A stretch of 39,509 nt of DNA from an uncultured Bacteroidota bacterium (GTDB lineage: Bacteria > Bacteroidota > Bacteroidia > JADZBD01): contig CALEYQ010000079.1 of assembly GCA_937924855.1 (NCBI GenBank), positions 1 to 39,509 on the forward strand, given 5' to 3'. How positions within the stretch are numbered: position 1 is the stretch's first letter; every line of letters starts with the position of its first letter. Shown piece by piece: positions 32,194 through 39,509 of the stretch. The position numbers were made by a program, and so were the translations under genes. Below the pieces are notes generated by a model. It was given only the letters and a program-made list of their open reading frames with translations. It did no database searches and had not been told where the DNA came from.

Positions 32194-35100
32194 ATGCGAC
32201 TTGAGCGCTTTACGAACACCCGGATTGTACTGCTTTTACTGGCGGGGATTTTTTTCATTTCCGGATTTTTTTTAAGCTTTTCCGGTGATCTGAATCACGG
32301 GAAGCTCGTGAAGGCTTTTGAAAAAAACCTTCACCGCAAAGAGCAGATATTAAAGAAGGAGGTTGATACCTTGCAATGGCAGGCAGAATCGGCCCCCTTT
32401 GAAGTTTTATTTGAAAAATACAGCGGTGAAAAATCAGCCTTGCTTGACAAAGAAGGTATTGTGTTGCTTGTGTATGAAAACGACACATTAAAATTTTGGA
32501 CCAACAATTCCGCCGCCGTTGAAAATCATATCCGGGAAGTTTGCCTTGACGACCGCCTGGCCCAGCTAAAAAATGGCTGGTTTGAAGTTTATAAAAAGCA
32601 ATCTCAGCCGGCCAAAATCAGGATGGTTTTCGGCCTGATTCTTTTGAAGCGGGAATATCCCTACCAGAACCGTTATCTGAAAAACAATTTCGGCCTGGGT
32701 TTTGAAGTACCCGAAGGCACACGCATTATCAAAGGCGATGAGAACAACGTAAATAAAATCTATTCTTCGCTGGAGAACGAAAGCCCGAACTACCTCTGCA
32801 CCCTCATCTTTCCTCCCGTTGCCAAATCCACCGATTCACCATTCGAGTGGCTGCTTGTGATATTGTATTTTCTGGGTTTTCTTTCCATGATTGCCTGGTT
32901 GAAGATGGAATATATGGAGCTGGCACCAAGGCTGGGAAAATTATTGAGCATATCAGCCTTTCTGGCTGTAATTTTTCTCCTGCGCTGGGTAACCATTTTT
33001 GCCCGCTTTCCGGAACCCATATATAACCTTCCTCTTTTCGGACCTGATTTTTACGGAGACGCCACCTCCTTTTGGCTTCCTTCCCTGGGCGACTTGTGCA
33101 TTAATGCCCTGCTCTTTCTTTACCTGGCATATTTTCTGAACCGTGAGCTGCCGGGTGCTTTGCCCAATTGGATTCGCAAAAAGCCGCTGCTGTTTGTTTC
33201 ACTGATTTTGGTTTTCATTGCATTCCTTTTGGGGGGGCGATTCATCAACCACCTTTTCATCGGGCTGATTGAAAACAGCAACATTCAGTTCGACATAAAT
33301 AATTTGTTTCAGTTAAACCTGTACAGTTACATTGCGCTGGCCATTCCCGGAATCATTCTCTTCGGGTTTTATTTCCTGGCAGAAAAATTCATCGAATACC
33401 TTACTTTGGAAACCGGTCTTTTCAGAAAAGCGCTTTTTCCATTTCTCATTGCACTTGCATTGTTTCTGGTATACTCTCATGCCATAGGTGCCCTGGATGA
33501 GATTATGAGTCTGTGGCCTGCGGTCTTGCTCTTAACCGTAGCCTATACCCGCACACGGCTGGGAAAGGCTCCTACATTTACGGCCATTGCCCTGGTATTG
33601 CTGGTGTTTTCATTTTACTCGGCGCATATGTTTTTAAAGTTTTCCAGGTTAAAGGAATATGCCAACCGGAAACTGTATATAGAAAAACTGGCGGTGGAAC
33701 AGGACCCTATTGCCGAGCACCTTTTCAATGAAGTAGCCCAAAAAATAAAAGCCGACACCACCCTGTTCTATAATGTAATTAACCGGGAAAGCTTTGGAAA
33801 AAACATAATCGAAAGGTACTTCGGAGGATATTGGGATAAGTTCGACATCAAAGTTTCGGTATTTGATACCCTTTGTTTTCCTATCATCGACGGTCCAGTT
33901 CCCAACCGTGATAACCATGCTTATTACGATGAACAAATTTCCTCTAATTCCTTCCCAACAGAAAATCCGCACCTCTATTATATCGACAATCCAGAGGGAA
34001 AGGTTCATTACCTGGCACGGGTTCCCATTTACCTCGGCAGCAGAAACAAAGTAAGAGTGGCCGACATGTTTGTAGAGATGGGTGCCCGTTTTATTACGGA
34101 AGAAATAGGATTTCCGGAACTGCTCCTTGAAAAAGAAATAGGTCTTACTCAAAAACTATCTGACTATTCTTATGCCCGGTTTTATCGGGGACAGATGATC
34201 AGTTCTTTCGGCAGATACGACTACAGCTTTTACATGCAAAAAGAGGAAATTGGAATCGGAGAACAGGTATTTGAAGCAAGCGGCGGTTACCACCACCTTT
34301 TGTACCGGCCGAACCCCGACACGCTGATCCTCCTTTCCCGGCCACTTCAGGGACGGCTCGGATTTGTTACCACTTTCTCTTATTTGTTTACCTATTTCAG
34401 TCTCATCTTATTGTTGGTCTTGTTGCTCCGTCAGCTTTTTATCGGATTTAATTTCTCGCAGTTGGGATTTAAATACCGGATTCAGTTGCTGATGATTTTC
34501 ACGGTTCTTACCTCATTGCTTCTATTTGGGGCAGGAACCATTTTTTACATCACCCAGCAATATGAGAATCAGAACATGGAGCGTATCAGGGAAAAATCTC
34601 AAAGTGTGGTGGTGGAGGTGGAAGGAAAAATTACGGGCGAGTCGCGCCTTACCCAGAATTATTCGGAATATGCCACCTACATTTTGAAAAAATTCAGCAA
34701 TGTTTTCTTTACCGATATCACCTTGTTTGATTTGGGAGGAAACATGTACGCCACCAGCCGGCCCAAGGTATTTGAAGAGGGTTTGGCCTCGAGGAAAATG
34801 AATCCCGATGCTTTTTATTCTCTTGCCTACCTGCACAAAAACATTTTCATCCACGAAGAAAATATCGGCGACTTGCGTTACCTGAGTGCCTATGTGCCTT
34901 TCCGGAATAAAAACGGAAATCTGATTGCCTTTCTGAACCTGCCCTACTTTGCCAAGCAAACCGAGTTGGAAAAAGAGATTTCCACCTTTTTGGCAGCCCT
35001 CATTAATATATATGTATTACTCTTTGCGCTTTCGGTGGGAACCGCCATTGTAATGTCGAATTATTTAACCAAGCCCCTCCGAATGATTCAGGCGAAACTG

Positions 35101-35907
35101 GGGAACATTAAGCTGGGGAAGAAAAACGAAGAAATCCGATGGAAACAGAAAGATGAAATTGGAAGTCTGGTAGCCGAATACAACCGTATGATCGGAGAGC
35201 TGCAGGCCAGTGCTGAATTGCTGGCCCGATCGGAAAGAGAAAGCGCCTGGAGGGAAATGGCCAAGCAGGTAGCCCATGAAATAAAAAATCCGCTTACACC
35301 CATGAAGCTGAGCATTCAGCATCTGGAGCGACTTATAAAAGACGACTCTCCCGACATCAAGGAAAAAATCGGAAGACTATCCAAAACCCTTATTGATCAG
35401 ATTGAAACCCTTTCGAACATAGCCTCGGAATTTTCAAATTTCGCCAAAATGCCCCGGCCCAACCTGGAGCGTCACGACCTGAAACAAATTCTGGAAAACT
35501 CTCTGGAATTGTTCCGCGACAGTCCGGGATTGGAATTATCGATGAAAACCCGGCTTGATGCAGCGGAAATCATTGGCGACAAAGACCAGCTGTTGCGTGT
35601 TTTCAACAACCTGATAAAAAACGGCATTCAGGCCATTCCCGAAGGAAGGCATGGAAAAATCATTGTGGAGCTGGAAAAGCAAAACGAAAACTACCTGATA
35701 AGCATAATAGATAATGGCAGCGGAATTCCAGAAGAACTCAGGGAAAAAATATTCAACCCGAACTTTACCACCAAAACTACCGGTATGGGATTGGGGCTTG
35801 CCATGGTGAAAAACATTGTCACCTCCCACGAGGGAGAAATTACCTTTGATACCAAAGAAGGGGAAGGAACCTGTTTTGTGGTAAAATTGAAAATTCCCGA
35901 GGCCTGA
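32194..35907 (+). CDS. Very large multi-pass sensor histidine kinase (NtrY-like)
   Basis: A protein of 1237 residues. An N-terminal membrane helix (about 10-26) precedes an extracytoplasmic region of about 200 residues, a block of seven or so membrane helices (about 215-480), a second extracytoplasmic region (about 490-730), two further helices, a third extracytoplasmic region (about 800-930), a last helix and a HAMP segment (NYLTKPLRMIQ). The kinase core has the H-box MAKQVAHEIKNPLTPMKL (His1028), N-box NNLIKNGIQAIPEG and G-boxes DNGSGIPEE and TTGMGLGLAMVKN. The ALTPMKL-type H-box resembles NtrY. No response regulator is adjacent. The ATG at 32194 is chosen because an upstream start at 32167 precedes the promoter box. 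Confidence 0.93.
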   Translation: MRLERFTNTRIVLLLLAGIFFISGFFLSFSGDLNHGKLVKAFEKNLHRKEQILKKEVDTLQWQAESAPFEVLFEKYSGEKSALLDKEGIVLLVYENDTLKFWTNNSAAVENHIREVCLDDRLAQLKNGWFEVYKKQSQPAKIRMVFGLILLKREYPYQNRYLKNNFGLGFEVPEGTRIIKGDENNVNKIYSSLENESPNYLCTLIFPPVAKSTDSPFEWLLVILYFLGFLSMIAWLKMEYMELAPRLGKLLSISAFLAVIFLLRWVTIFARFPEPIYNLPLFGPDFYGDATSFWLPSLGDLCINALLFLYLAYFLNRELPGALPNWIRKKPLLFVSLILVFIAFLLGGRFINHLFIGLIENSNIQFDINNLFQLNLYSYIALAIPGIILFGFYFLAEKFIEYLTLETGLFRKALFPFLIALALFLVYSHAIGALDEIMSLWPAVLLLTVAYTRTRLGKAPTFTAIALVLLVFSFYSAHMFLKFSRLKEYANRKLYIEKLAVEQDPIAEHLFNEVAQKIKADTTLFYNVINRESFGKNIIERYFGGYWDKFDIKVSVFDTLCFPIIDGPVPNRDNHAYYDEQISSNSFPTENPHLYYIDNPEGKVHYLARVPIYLGSRNKVRVADMFVEMGARFITEEIGFPELLLEKEIGLTQKLSDYSYARFYRGQMISSFGRYDYSFYMQKEEIGIGEQVFEASGGYHHLLYRPNPDTLILLSRPLQGRLGFVTTFSYLFTYFSLILLLVLLLRQLFIGFNFSQLGFKYRIQLLMIFTVLTSLLLFGAGTIFYITQQYENQNMERIREKSQSVVVEVEGKITGESRLTQNYSEYATYILKKFSNVFFTDITLFDLGGNMYATSRPKVFEEGLASRKMNPDAFYSLAYLHKNIFIHEENIGDLRYLSAYVPFRNKNGNLIAFLNLPYFAKQTELEKEISTFLAALINIYVLLFALSVGTAIVMSNYLTKPLRMIQAKLGNIKLGKKNEEIRWKQKDEIGSLVAEYNRMIGELQASAELLARSERESAWREMAKQVAHEIKNPLTPMKLSIQHLERLIKDDSPDIKEKIGRLSKTLIDQIETLSNIASEFSNFAKMPRPNLERHDLKQILENSLELFRDSPGLELSMKTRLDAAEIIGDKDQLLRVFNNLIKNGIQAIPEGRHGKIIVELEKQNENYLISIIDNGSGIPEELREKIFNPNFTTKTTGMGLGLAMVKNIVTSHEGEITFDTKEGEGTCFVVKLKIPEA

Positions 35908-35928
35908 CGGCCCACTGTTTCCTTTTTT

Positions 35929-35936
35929 TATCTTTG
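35929..35936 (+). promoter_or_regulatory. -7 promoter element of the B12-binding subunit gene
   Basis: TATCTTTG, a full TAnnTTTG match, 16 nt before the ATG at 35953 and just past the sensor-kinase stop. No convincing -33 box. Confidence 0.55.
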
Positions 35937-35952
35937 CCTGATTTCAATTCCT

Positions 35953-36357
35953 ATGGCTCGTCCCATTCGTGTGTTGGTTGCTAAAGTTGGTCTCGACGGT
36001 CACGACCGCGGTGCCAAGGTTATTGCCTCTTTTCTGCGGGATGCAGGCATGGAGGTAATTTATACCGGACTCCGGCAAACACCCGAAATGGTGGTGCAGG
36101 CTGCCCTGCAGGAGGATGTGGATGTAATTGGGGTAAGTATTCTTTCCGGTGCTCACATGACGGTGTTCCCAAAGCTGTTAAACCTGATGATGGAAAAGGG
36201 TCTTGAAAATGTATTGCTTACCGGCGGAGGTATCATCCCCGATGATGATGCCGCAGCCTTACAAAAGCTGGGGGTTGGACGATTGTTTCCTCCCGGCACT
36301 GATACCGCGGAAATTATTTCCTATATTAGGGAATATGTGGAAAAAAACCGCCGCTAG
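35953..36357 (+). CDS. Methylmalonyl-CoA mutase-type B12-binding subunit
   Basis: A 134-residue stand-alone cobalamin-binding domain, equal to the C-terminal domain of methylmalonyl-CoA mutase. It shows the DxHxxG motif as DGHDRG (D15, H17, G20; His17 is the lower cobalt ligand), VIGVSILSGAHM and LLTGGGIIPDDD. With a separate catalytic subunit it would interconvert methylmalonyl-CoA and succinyl-CoA or a related acyl-CoA. No large-subunit gene is in the window, so the partner is elsewhere. It has its own promoter box, and its last 23 nt overlap the thioredoxin-like lipoprotein gene. Confidence 0.93.
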   Translation: MARPIRVLVAKVGLDGHDRGAKVIASFLRDAGMEVIYTGLRQTPEMVVQAALQEDVDVIGVSILSGAHMTVFPKLLNLMMEKGLENVLLTGGGIIPDDDAAALQKLGVGRLFPPGTDTAEIISYIREYVEKNRR

Positions 36358-37591
36358 ATTTTTAATTTCAATTCAGGTATTTTCTGTTTTTCTACTGCTT
36401 GTTTCATGCAGGAACGGCGCGACAGATTTTTTTCAGGAACCGGAGCATACCGGAGTTTTTACCTTAAATGATTCAACCCAATTGTTCTGCAGGATGGAGA
36501 TAGAGGGGACCGGTGATACGCTCAGAATTTCCTTTGTAAACAATACCGAAAAAATCACAGCTGAGGATTTAAAATTTTCCGGCGACTCCCTGACATTCAG
36601 GATGCCGGTATTCGATGCTGCTTTTTATTTAAAATTCACAGCGGGAAGCTTTAGGGGCATCTGGAAAAATTATGCCCGGAAAACCCAAAACGAAATCCCT
36701 TTTGAAATACGAAGCAGTGATTTCGTTTCGCAAGCAGGGCTTTCAAACGAAAACTCCTCTGCATTTTCAGGACGATGGGCTGTAAAATTCAATCCGAACA
36801 CAACAGATGAATATCCGGCAGTAGGCATTTTTTCTCCGGCCGAAAATCCGGGAGAGATGGCCGGAACATTTCTCACCGAAACGGGCGATTATCGTTTTCT
36901 CGCAGGGGGAATTCAAAAAAACGGCAATCTGTATTTATCCTGCTTCGACGGGGCCCATGCCTTTGTTTTTAAGGCACAAAAAGTAAATGATTCATTGCAG
37001 GGCCATTTTTATTCCGGTTCCCACAGTTATGAAAATTTTCTTGGCATACCATCCCAAAATGCCACCCTTGGAAATCCCGATTCGCTCACTTACCTGCTGC
37101 CCGGCAGCCAAGCCCTGAATTTTTCATTTCCCGACGACAAAGGAAAAACCGTTTCCCTTTCCGATGATAGTTTTTCGGGAAAAGTTGTAATTATTCAAAT
37201 CATGGGAACCTGGTGTCCGAACTGCCTTGACGAAACAGAGTATCTTTCTCACCTGTATAAAAACAAACGGGAAAAAGGACTGGAAATAATCTCATTGGCT
37301 TTCGAAAAATCAGAAGATCAGGAAACCGCCCGTAAAAACATTCAACGCCTCAGAAAAAAAACAGGAGCGGAGTACCCCATTTTAATTACCGGGATTACCG
37401 GAAAACAGGGAGCTTCCAAGGTTTTTCCCCAGGTAAACCGGATTATGGCCTTCCCTACTACCCTGTTTATCGACCGCAAAGGGAAGGTTAGAAAAATACA
37501 TACCGGATTTTTGGGACCCGGGACCGGAGCGGAATATGAAAGTTTCGTCGAAGAAACCGGGGGTTTTGTCGATAGTTTGCTGAGGGAATAA
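36335..37591 (+). CDS. Thioredoxin-like (TlpA-type) lipoprotein
   Basis: A 418-residue exported redox protein. The start at 36335 gives a lipoprotein signal with Cys25 (VFLLLVSC); a longer frame to 36203 lies inside the B12-subunit gene and lacks a signal. The N-terminal half (about 40-260) is beta-rich and not assigned. The C-terminal domain is thioredoxin-fold of the TlpA/ResA class, with the redox pair in GTWCPNCLDE (C294, C297), the insertion typical of this class and the cis-proline loop MAFPTTLFIDRKGKV. It probably keeps envelope protein thiols reduced or supports cytochrome maturation. It overlaps the preceding gene by 23 nt. Confidence 0.9.
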   Translation: MWKKTAARFLISIQVFSVFLLLVSCRNGATDFFQEPEHTGVFTLNDSTQLFCRMEIEGTGDTLRISFVNNTEKITAEDLKFSGDSLTFRMPVFDAAFYLKFTAGSFRGIWKNYARKTQNEIPFEIRSSDFVSQAGLSNENSSAFSGRWAVKFNPNTTDEYPAVGIFSPAENPGEMAGTFLTETGDYRFLAGGIQKNGNLYLSCFDGAHAFVFKAQKVNDSLQGHFYSGSHSYENFLGIPSQNATLGNPDSLTYLLPGSQALNFSFPDDKGKTVSLSDDSFSGKVVIIQIMGTWCPNCLDETEYLSHLYKNKREKGLEIISLAFEKSEDQETARKNIQRLRKKTGAEYPILITGITGKQGASKVFPQVNRIMAFPTTLFIDRKGKVRKIHTGFLGPGTGAEYESFVEETGGFVDSLLRE

Positions 37592-37618
37592 ACCACGGGC
37601 CCAGCCTTGAAATTTATA

Positions 37619-37650
37619 TTTGCTTGCCCACGGTTTTATTTTTACTTTCA
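37619..37650 (+). promoter_or_regulatory. Promoter of the lysyl-oxidase-like gene
   Basis: TTTG (37619-37622), 20 nt, TACTTTCA (37643-37650), close to the Bacteroidota consensus with one change in the -7 box. The ATG is 18 nt downstream. An alternative -7 box TATATTTG overlaps it at 37615-37622. Confidence 0.55.
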
Positions 37651-37668
37651 TAGTCTCAACACCAACCC

Positions 37669-39509
37669 ATGAAAAGAATTTTACTCGCAGGTTTAACCCT
37701 TGTTTTTGCTCAATTTGCTACGGCCCAGTGTACCATTACGAATGCTACCAGTTGCCAATGTGCAGTTACCAACCAAACCGATTGCGACTTACTACCGGAC
37801 ATTACGGTTTCATGGTATGCCCTACAATATTATAAAAACGGGCCCAACGAATACCCTCAGGTTTGCTCTCCTCCCTGCAGTGGAAACGATGGTCGCCTGA
37901 GAATTACTGCCTCAACACCCAACATTGGAAGAGGTCCGCTTACTGTAATGGGGTCCTCAACTTATGTTTGTGGCACCGATACCTTTCCCTCCAATCCCGG
38001 AACCTGCCCCGACGGTTCTACCCCCCGTCAGCTGATTATGCAGCGCATTTATCACAAGAACGGAAATACAATGACCTATTGGGATCGTCCGGCCGGTGCC
38101 ATGACTTACCATGCGAGCCACGGACACAACCATGTTGACGACTGGGGTGTGTTTACCCTTCGAATTGCAACTTCCGACCCTAATCCCTTAAATTGGCCCA
38201 TCGTTGGGCAGGGTGCCAAGCTTGGCTTCTGTCTGATGGATTACTATCAGTGTTCCAACGCCAATGCCAACCACCATTGTAAAGATGTGAATACGGTATA
38301 TGGACAGGGAACCACTATGTACAACAACAATTTCCCCAACTTCGGTTTGGGCGGCGGTGCGTACAATTGCTCTCCCGTGATTCAGGGAATTTCGTCCGGT
38401 TACACGGATGTATATGATGAAGACCTGGATCTGATGTGGATTAATATTCCTCCCGGAACCTGCAACGGACAATATTACATTGTTATTGATGTGGATCCGA
38501 ACAACAGCTTTCTTGAGTCGGACGAAACCAACAACTATACTTACATGCCCTACACGCTTACCATGCAAAGTGCTCCCGGTAATCCTGTAGCCAGTATAAC
38601 TTACGATCTTCCCTCGCCAAAAATCTGTCCCGGACAAACCATCAACCTAAAGGCGAATGCAGCCTCAAATTATTTGTGGAGCACGGGAGCAACAACCCAA
38701 AGCATTGCGGTAAATACACCCGGAAACTATTCCGTTACCATGACCAATCATTGCGGAACCGCAAGCACTTCCATTACCGTTTTGCAAGCTCCTTCGCCCA
38801 CCGCACCCATAGGATACGGTGACACGATTTGCGGACCTTCAGGAATCGCACAACTTTCTGCTACCGGAAGCGGGACATTGATCTGGAGAGACGGGAACGG
38901 AGCCCAGGTGGGAACCGGAAACACCTTCTTTACGCCTTCCATCAGCACCACCACAACTTATTATGTAGAAAGCCAGGCCACCTACACCGATACTTCGAAA
39001 GTGGGTCCTGCCAACAATACTTATGGAACCGGGGCTTACAGCACCTCAACCAATTACCTCACCTTCTCGGTTTTCTCTCCGATAAAGCTCGTCTCCGTAA
39101 GGGTGCTGGCACAAAGTGCAGGAAGCAGGACCATAGAGTTGCGCGACAGCACAGGAGCCTTGTTGCAAACCATGAGCGCAACCCTGGTTACCGGATGGAA
39201 TACCGTAACTCTTAACTGGAATATCAGCAACGGAAATGCCTACCGTTTGGTGGGAGCCGGAGGTGTAAGCTGTTACCGGAACAACAGCAACGCTACCGAT
39301 TTCCCCTATGCCCTTAACGGAGTAGTTTCCATTAACGGATCTTCCAGCGGACCTGCTTATTATTATTACTTCTACGACTGGAAAGTTGAAACCACCAATC
39401 GTTTTTGTACCAGTCCCCAGACTTCCGTAATTGCAGTGGTAGAAAATTGCACCTCCATTGCTCCTTCCAAAAACCTTGACAATACAATTTCTGTTTTCCC
39501 GAATCCTTC
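37669..39509 (+). CDS. Secreted lysyl-oxidase-family protein with T9SS sorting domain (3' partial)
   Basis: An open frame of 613 codons running off the window end. Residues 1-19 are a signal peptide (LVFAQFATAQ). Residues about 20-300 match the lysyl oxidase family: the copper-binding HGHNH (H151, H153, H155) in YHASHGHNHVDDWG, GAKLGFCLMD with Lys184 at the place of the lysine that forms the quinone cofactor, Tyr249 in YDEDLDLMWINI at the place of its tyrosine partner, and the DVDPNNSFLESDETNN end. Two Ig-like domains follow (about 310-445), then a beta domain (about 460-590). The last residues NTISVFPNPF begin a type A T9SS sorting domain. It should oxidise primary amines, perhaps lysines of extracellular proteins, outside the cell. 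Confidence 0.88.
   Translation, partial: MKRILLAGLTLVFAQFATAQCTITNATSCQCAVTNQTDCDLLPDITVSWYALQYYKNGPNEYPQVCSPPCSGNDGRLRITASTPNIGRGPLTVMGSSTYVCGTDTFPSNPGTCPDGSTPRQLIMQRIYHKNGNTMTYWDRPAGAMTYHASHGHNHVDDWGVFTLRIATSDPNPLNWPIVGQGAKLGFCLMDYYQCSNANANHHCKDVNTVYGQGTTMYNNNFPNFGLGGGAYNCSPVIQGISSGYTDVYDEDLDLMWINIPPGTCNGQYYIVIDVDPNNSFLESDETNNYTYMPYTLTMQSAPGNPVASITYDLPSPKICPGQTINLKANAASNYLWSTGATTQSIAVNTPGNYSVTMTNHCGTASTSITVLQAPSPTAPIGYGDTICGPSGIAQLSATGSGTLIWRDGNGAQVGTGNTFFTPSISTTTTYYVESQATYTDTSKVGPANNTYGTGAYSTSTNYLTFSVFSPIKLVSVRVLAQSAGSRTIELRDSTGALLQTMSATLVTGWNTVTLNWNISNGNAYRLVGAGGVSCYRNNSNATDFPYALNGVVSINGSSSGPAYYYYFYDWKVETTNRFCTSPQTSVIAVVENCTSIAPSKNLDNTISVFPNP

Noticed and set aside
36203..36334. Extended start of the thioredoxin-like protein
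   Set aside because: The extension lies within the B12-subunit gene and would bury the lipoprotein signal; 36335 gives a proper signal with Cys25.

Overview
The window is chromosomal DNA of a member of the Bacteroidota. The evidence is a short (286 aa) primary sigma factor of the Bacteroidota type, repeated promoters of the form TTTG-N19/20-TAnnTTTG, two proteins with C-terminal type IX secretion (T9SS) sorting domains, an IPExxxVDY-family gene beside pyk, and a futalosine-pathway menaquinone gene. It is not a plasmid or a phage. Nearly all of it is compactly coded core genome, with one small accessory island at about 17.3-18.5 kb.

Layout. 1-900: the tail of mqnC meets a convergent thymidine kinase gene that carries an in-frame TAA. 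933-6815: seven tightly packed + strand genes (unknown protein, M28 peptidase, rsmI, corA, small membrane protein, MDR oxidoreductase, MORN-repeat protein). 6865-9514: minus-strand peptide-binding lipoprotein and exonuclease III. 9569-13129: a large outer-membrane-type protein broken by one in-frame TGA. 13126-15706: minus-strand cold-shock protein, rpoD and fatty-acid desaturase, led by a consensus promoter and a leader of about 330 nt. 15836-17264: a DUF1801 protein and a beta-barrel protein, divergent. 17265-18540: the island, holding a four-helix-bundle (23S-IVS type) gene between imperfect direct repeats, a tRNA-Leu-derived sequence in which four short segments are replaced by different 18-nt palindromes, a GIY-YIG gene and the intact tRNA-Leu(CAA). 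18685-20930: prs, rplY, pth. 20933-24945: minus-strand V4R histidine kinase, pyk, IPExxxVDY gene and rnc. 25398-26807: a T9SS repeat protein sitting inside what is usually an acpP-fabF-rnc-pyk block. 26839-28357: fabF and acpP. 28466-32131: four abutting or overlapping minus-strand genes (MORN-repeat protein, GNAT, caspase-like DUF6642 protein, TMTC-like membrane protein). 32194-37591: a very large sensor kinase, a B12-binding mutase subunit and a thioredoxin-like lipoprotein. 37669-end: a secreted lysyl-oxidase-like protein cut by the window edge.

The strongest unusual signal is the palindrome-remodelled tRNA-Leu copy at 17986-18128. Its 71 retained bases match the neighbouring tRNA-Leu without a mismatch, while exactly four segments of 3-5 nt are each replaced by an 18-nt hairpin (7-bp stem, 4-nt loop), and the four hairpins differ from one another in paired positions. 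Secondary interests are the caspase-like DUF6642 operon, the long-leader cold-shock/sigma unit, the lysyl oxidase with recognisable copper and quinone-cofactor residues, and in-frame stops in two otherwise well-preserved genes plus a third at the window edge.
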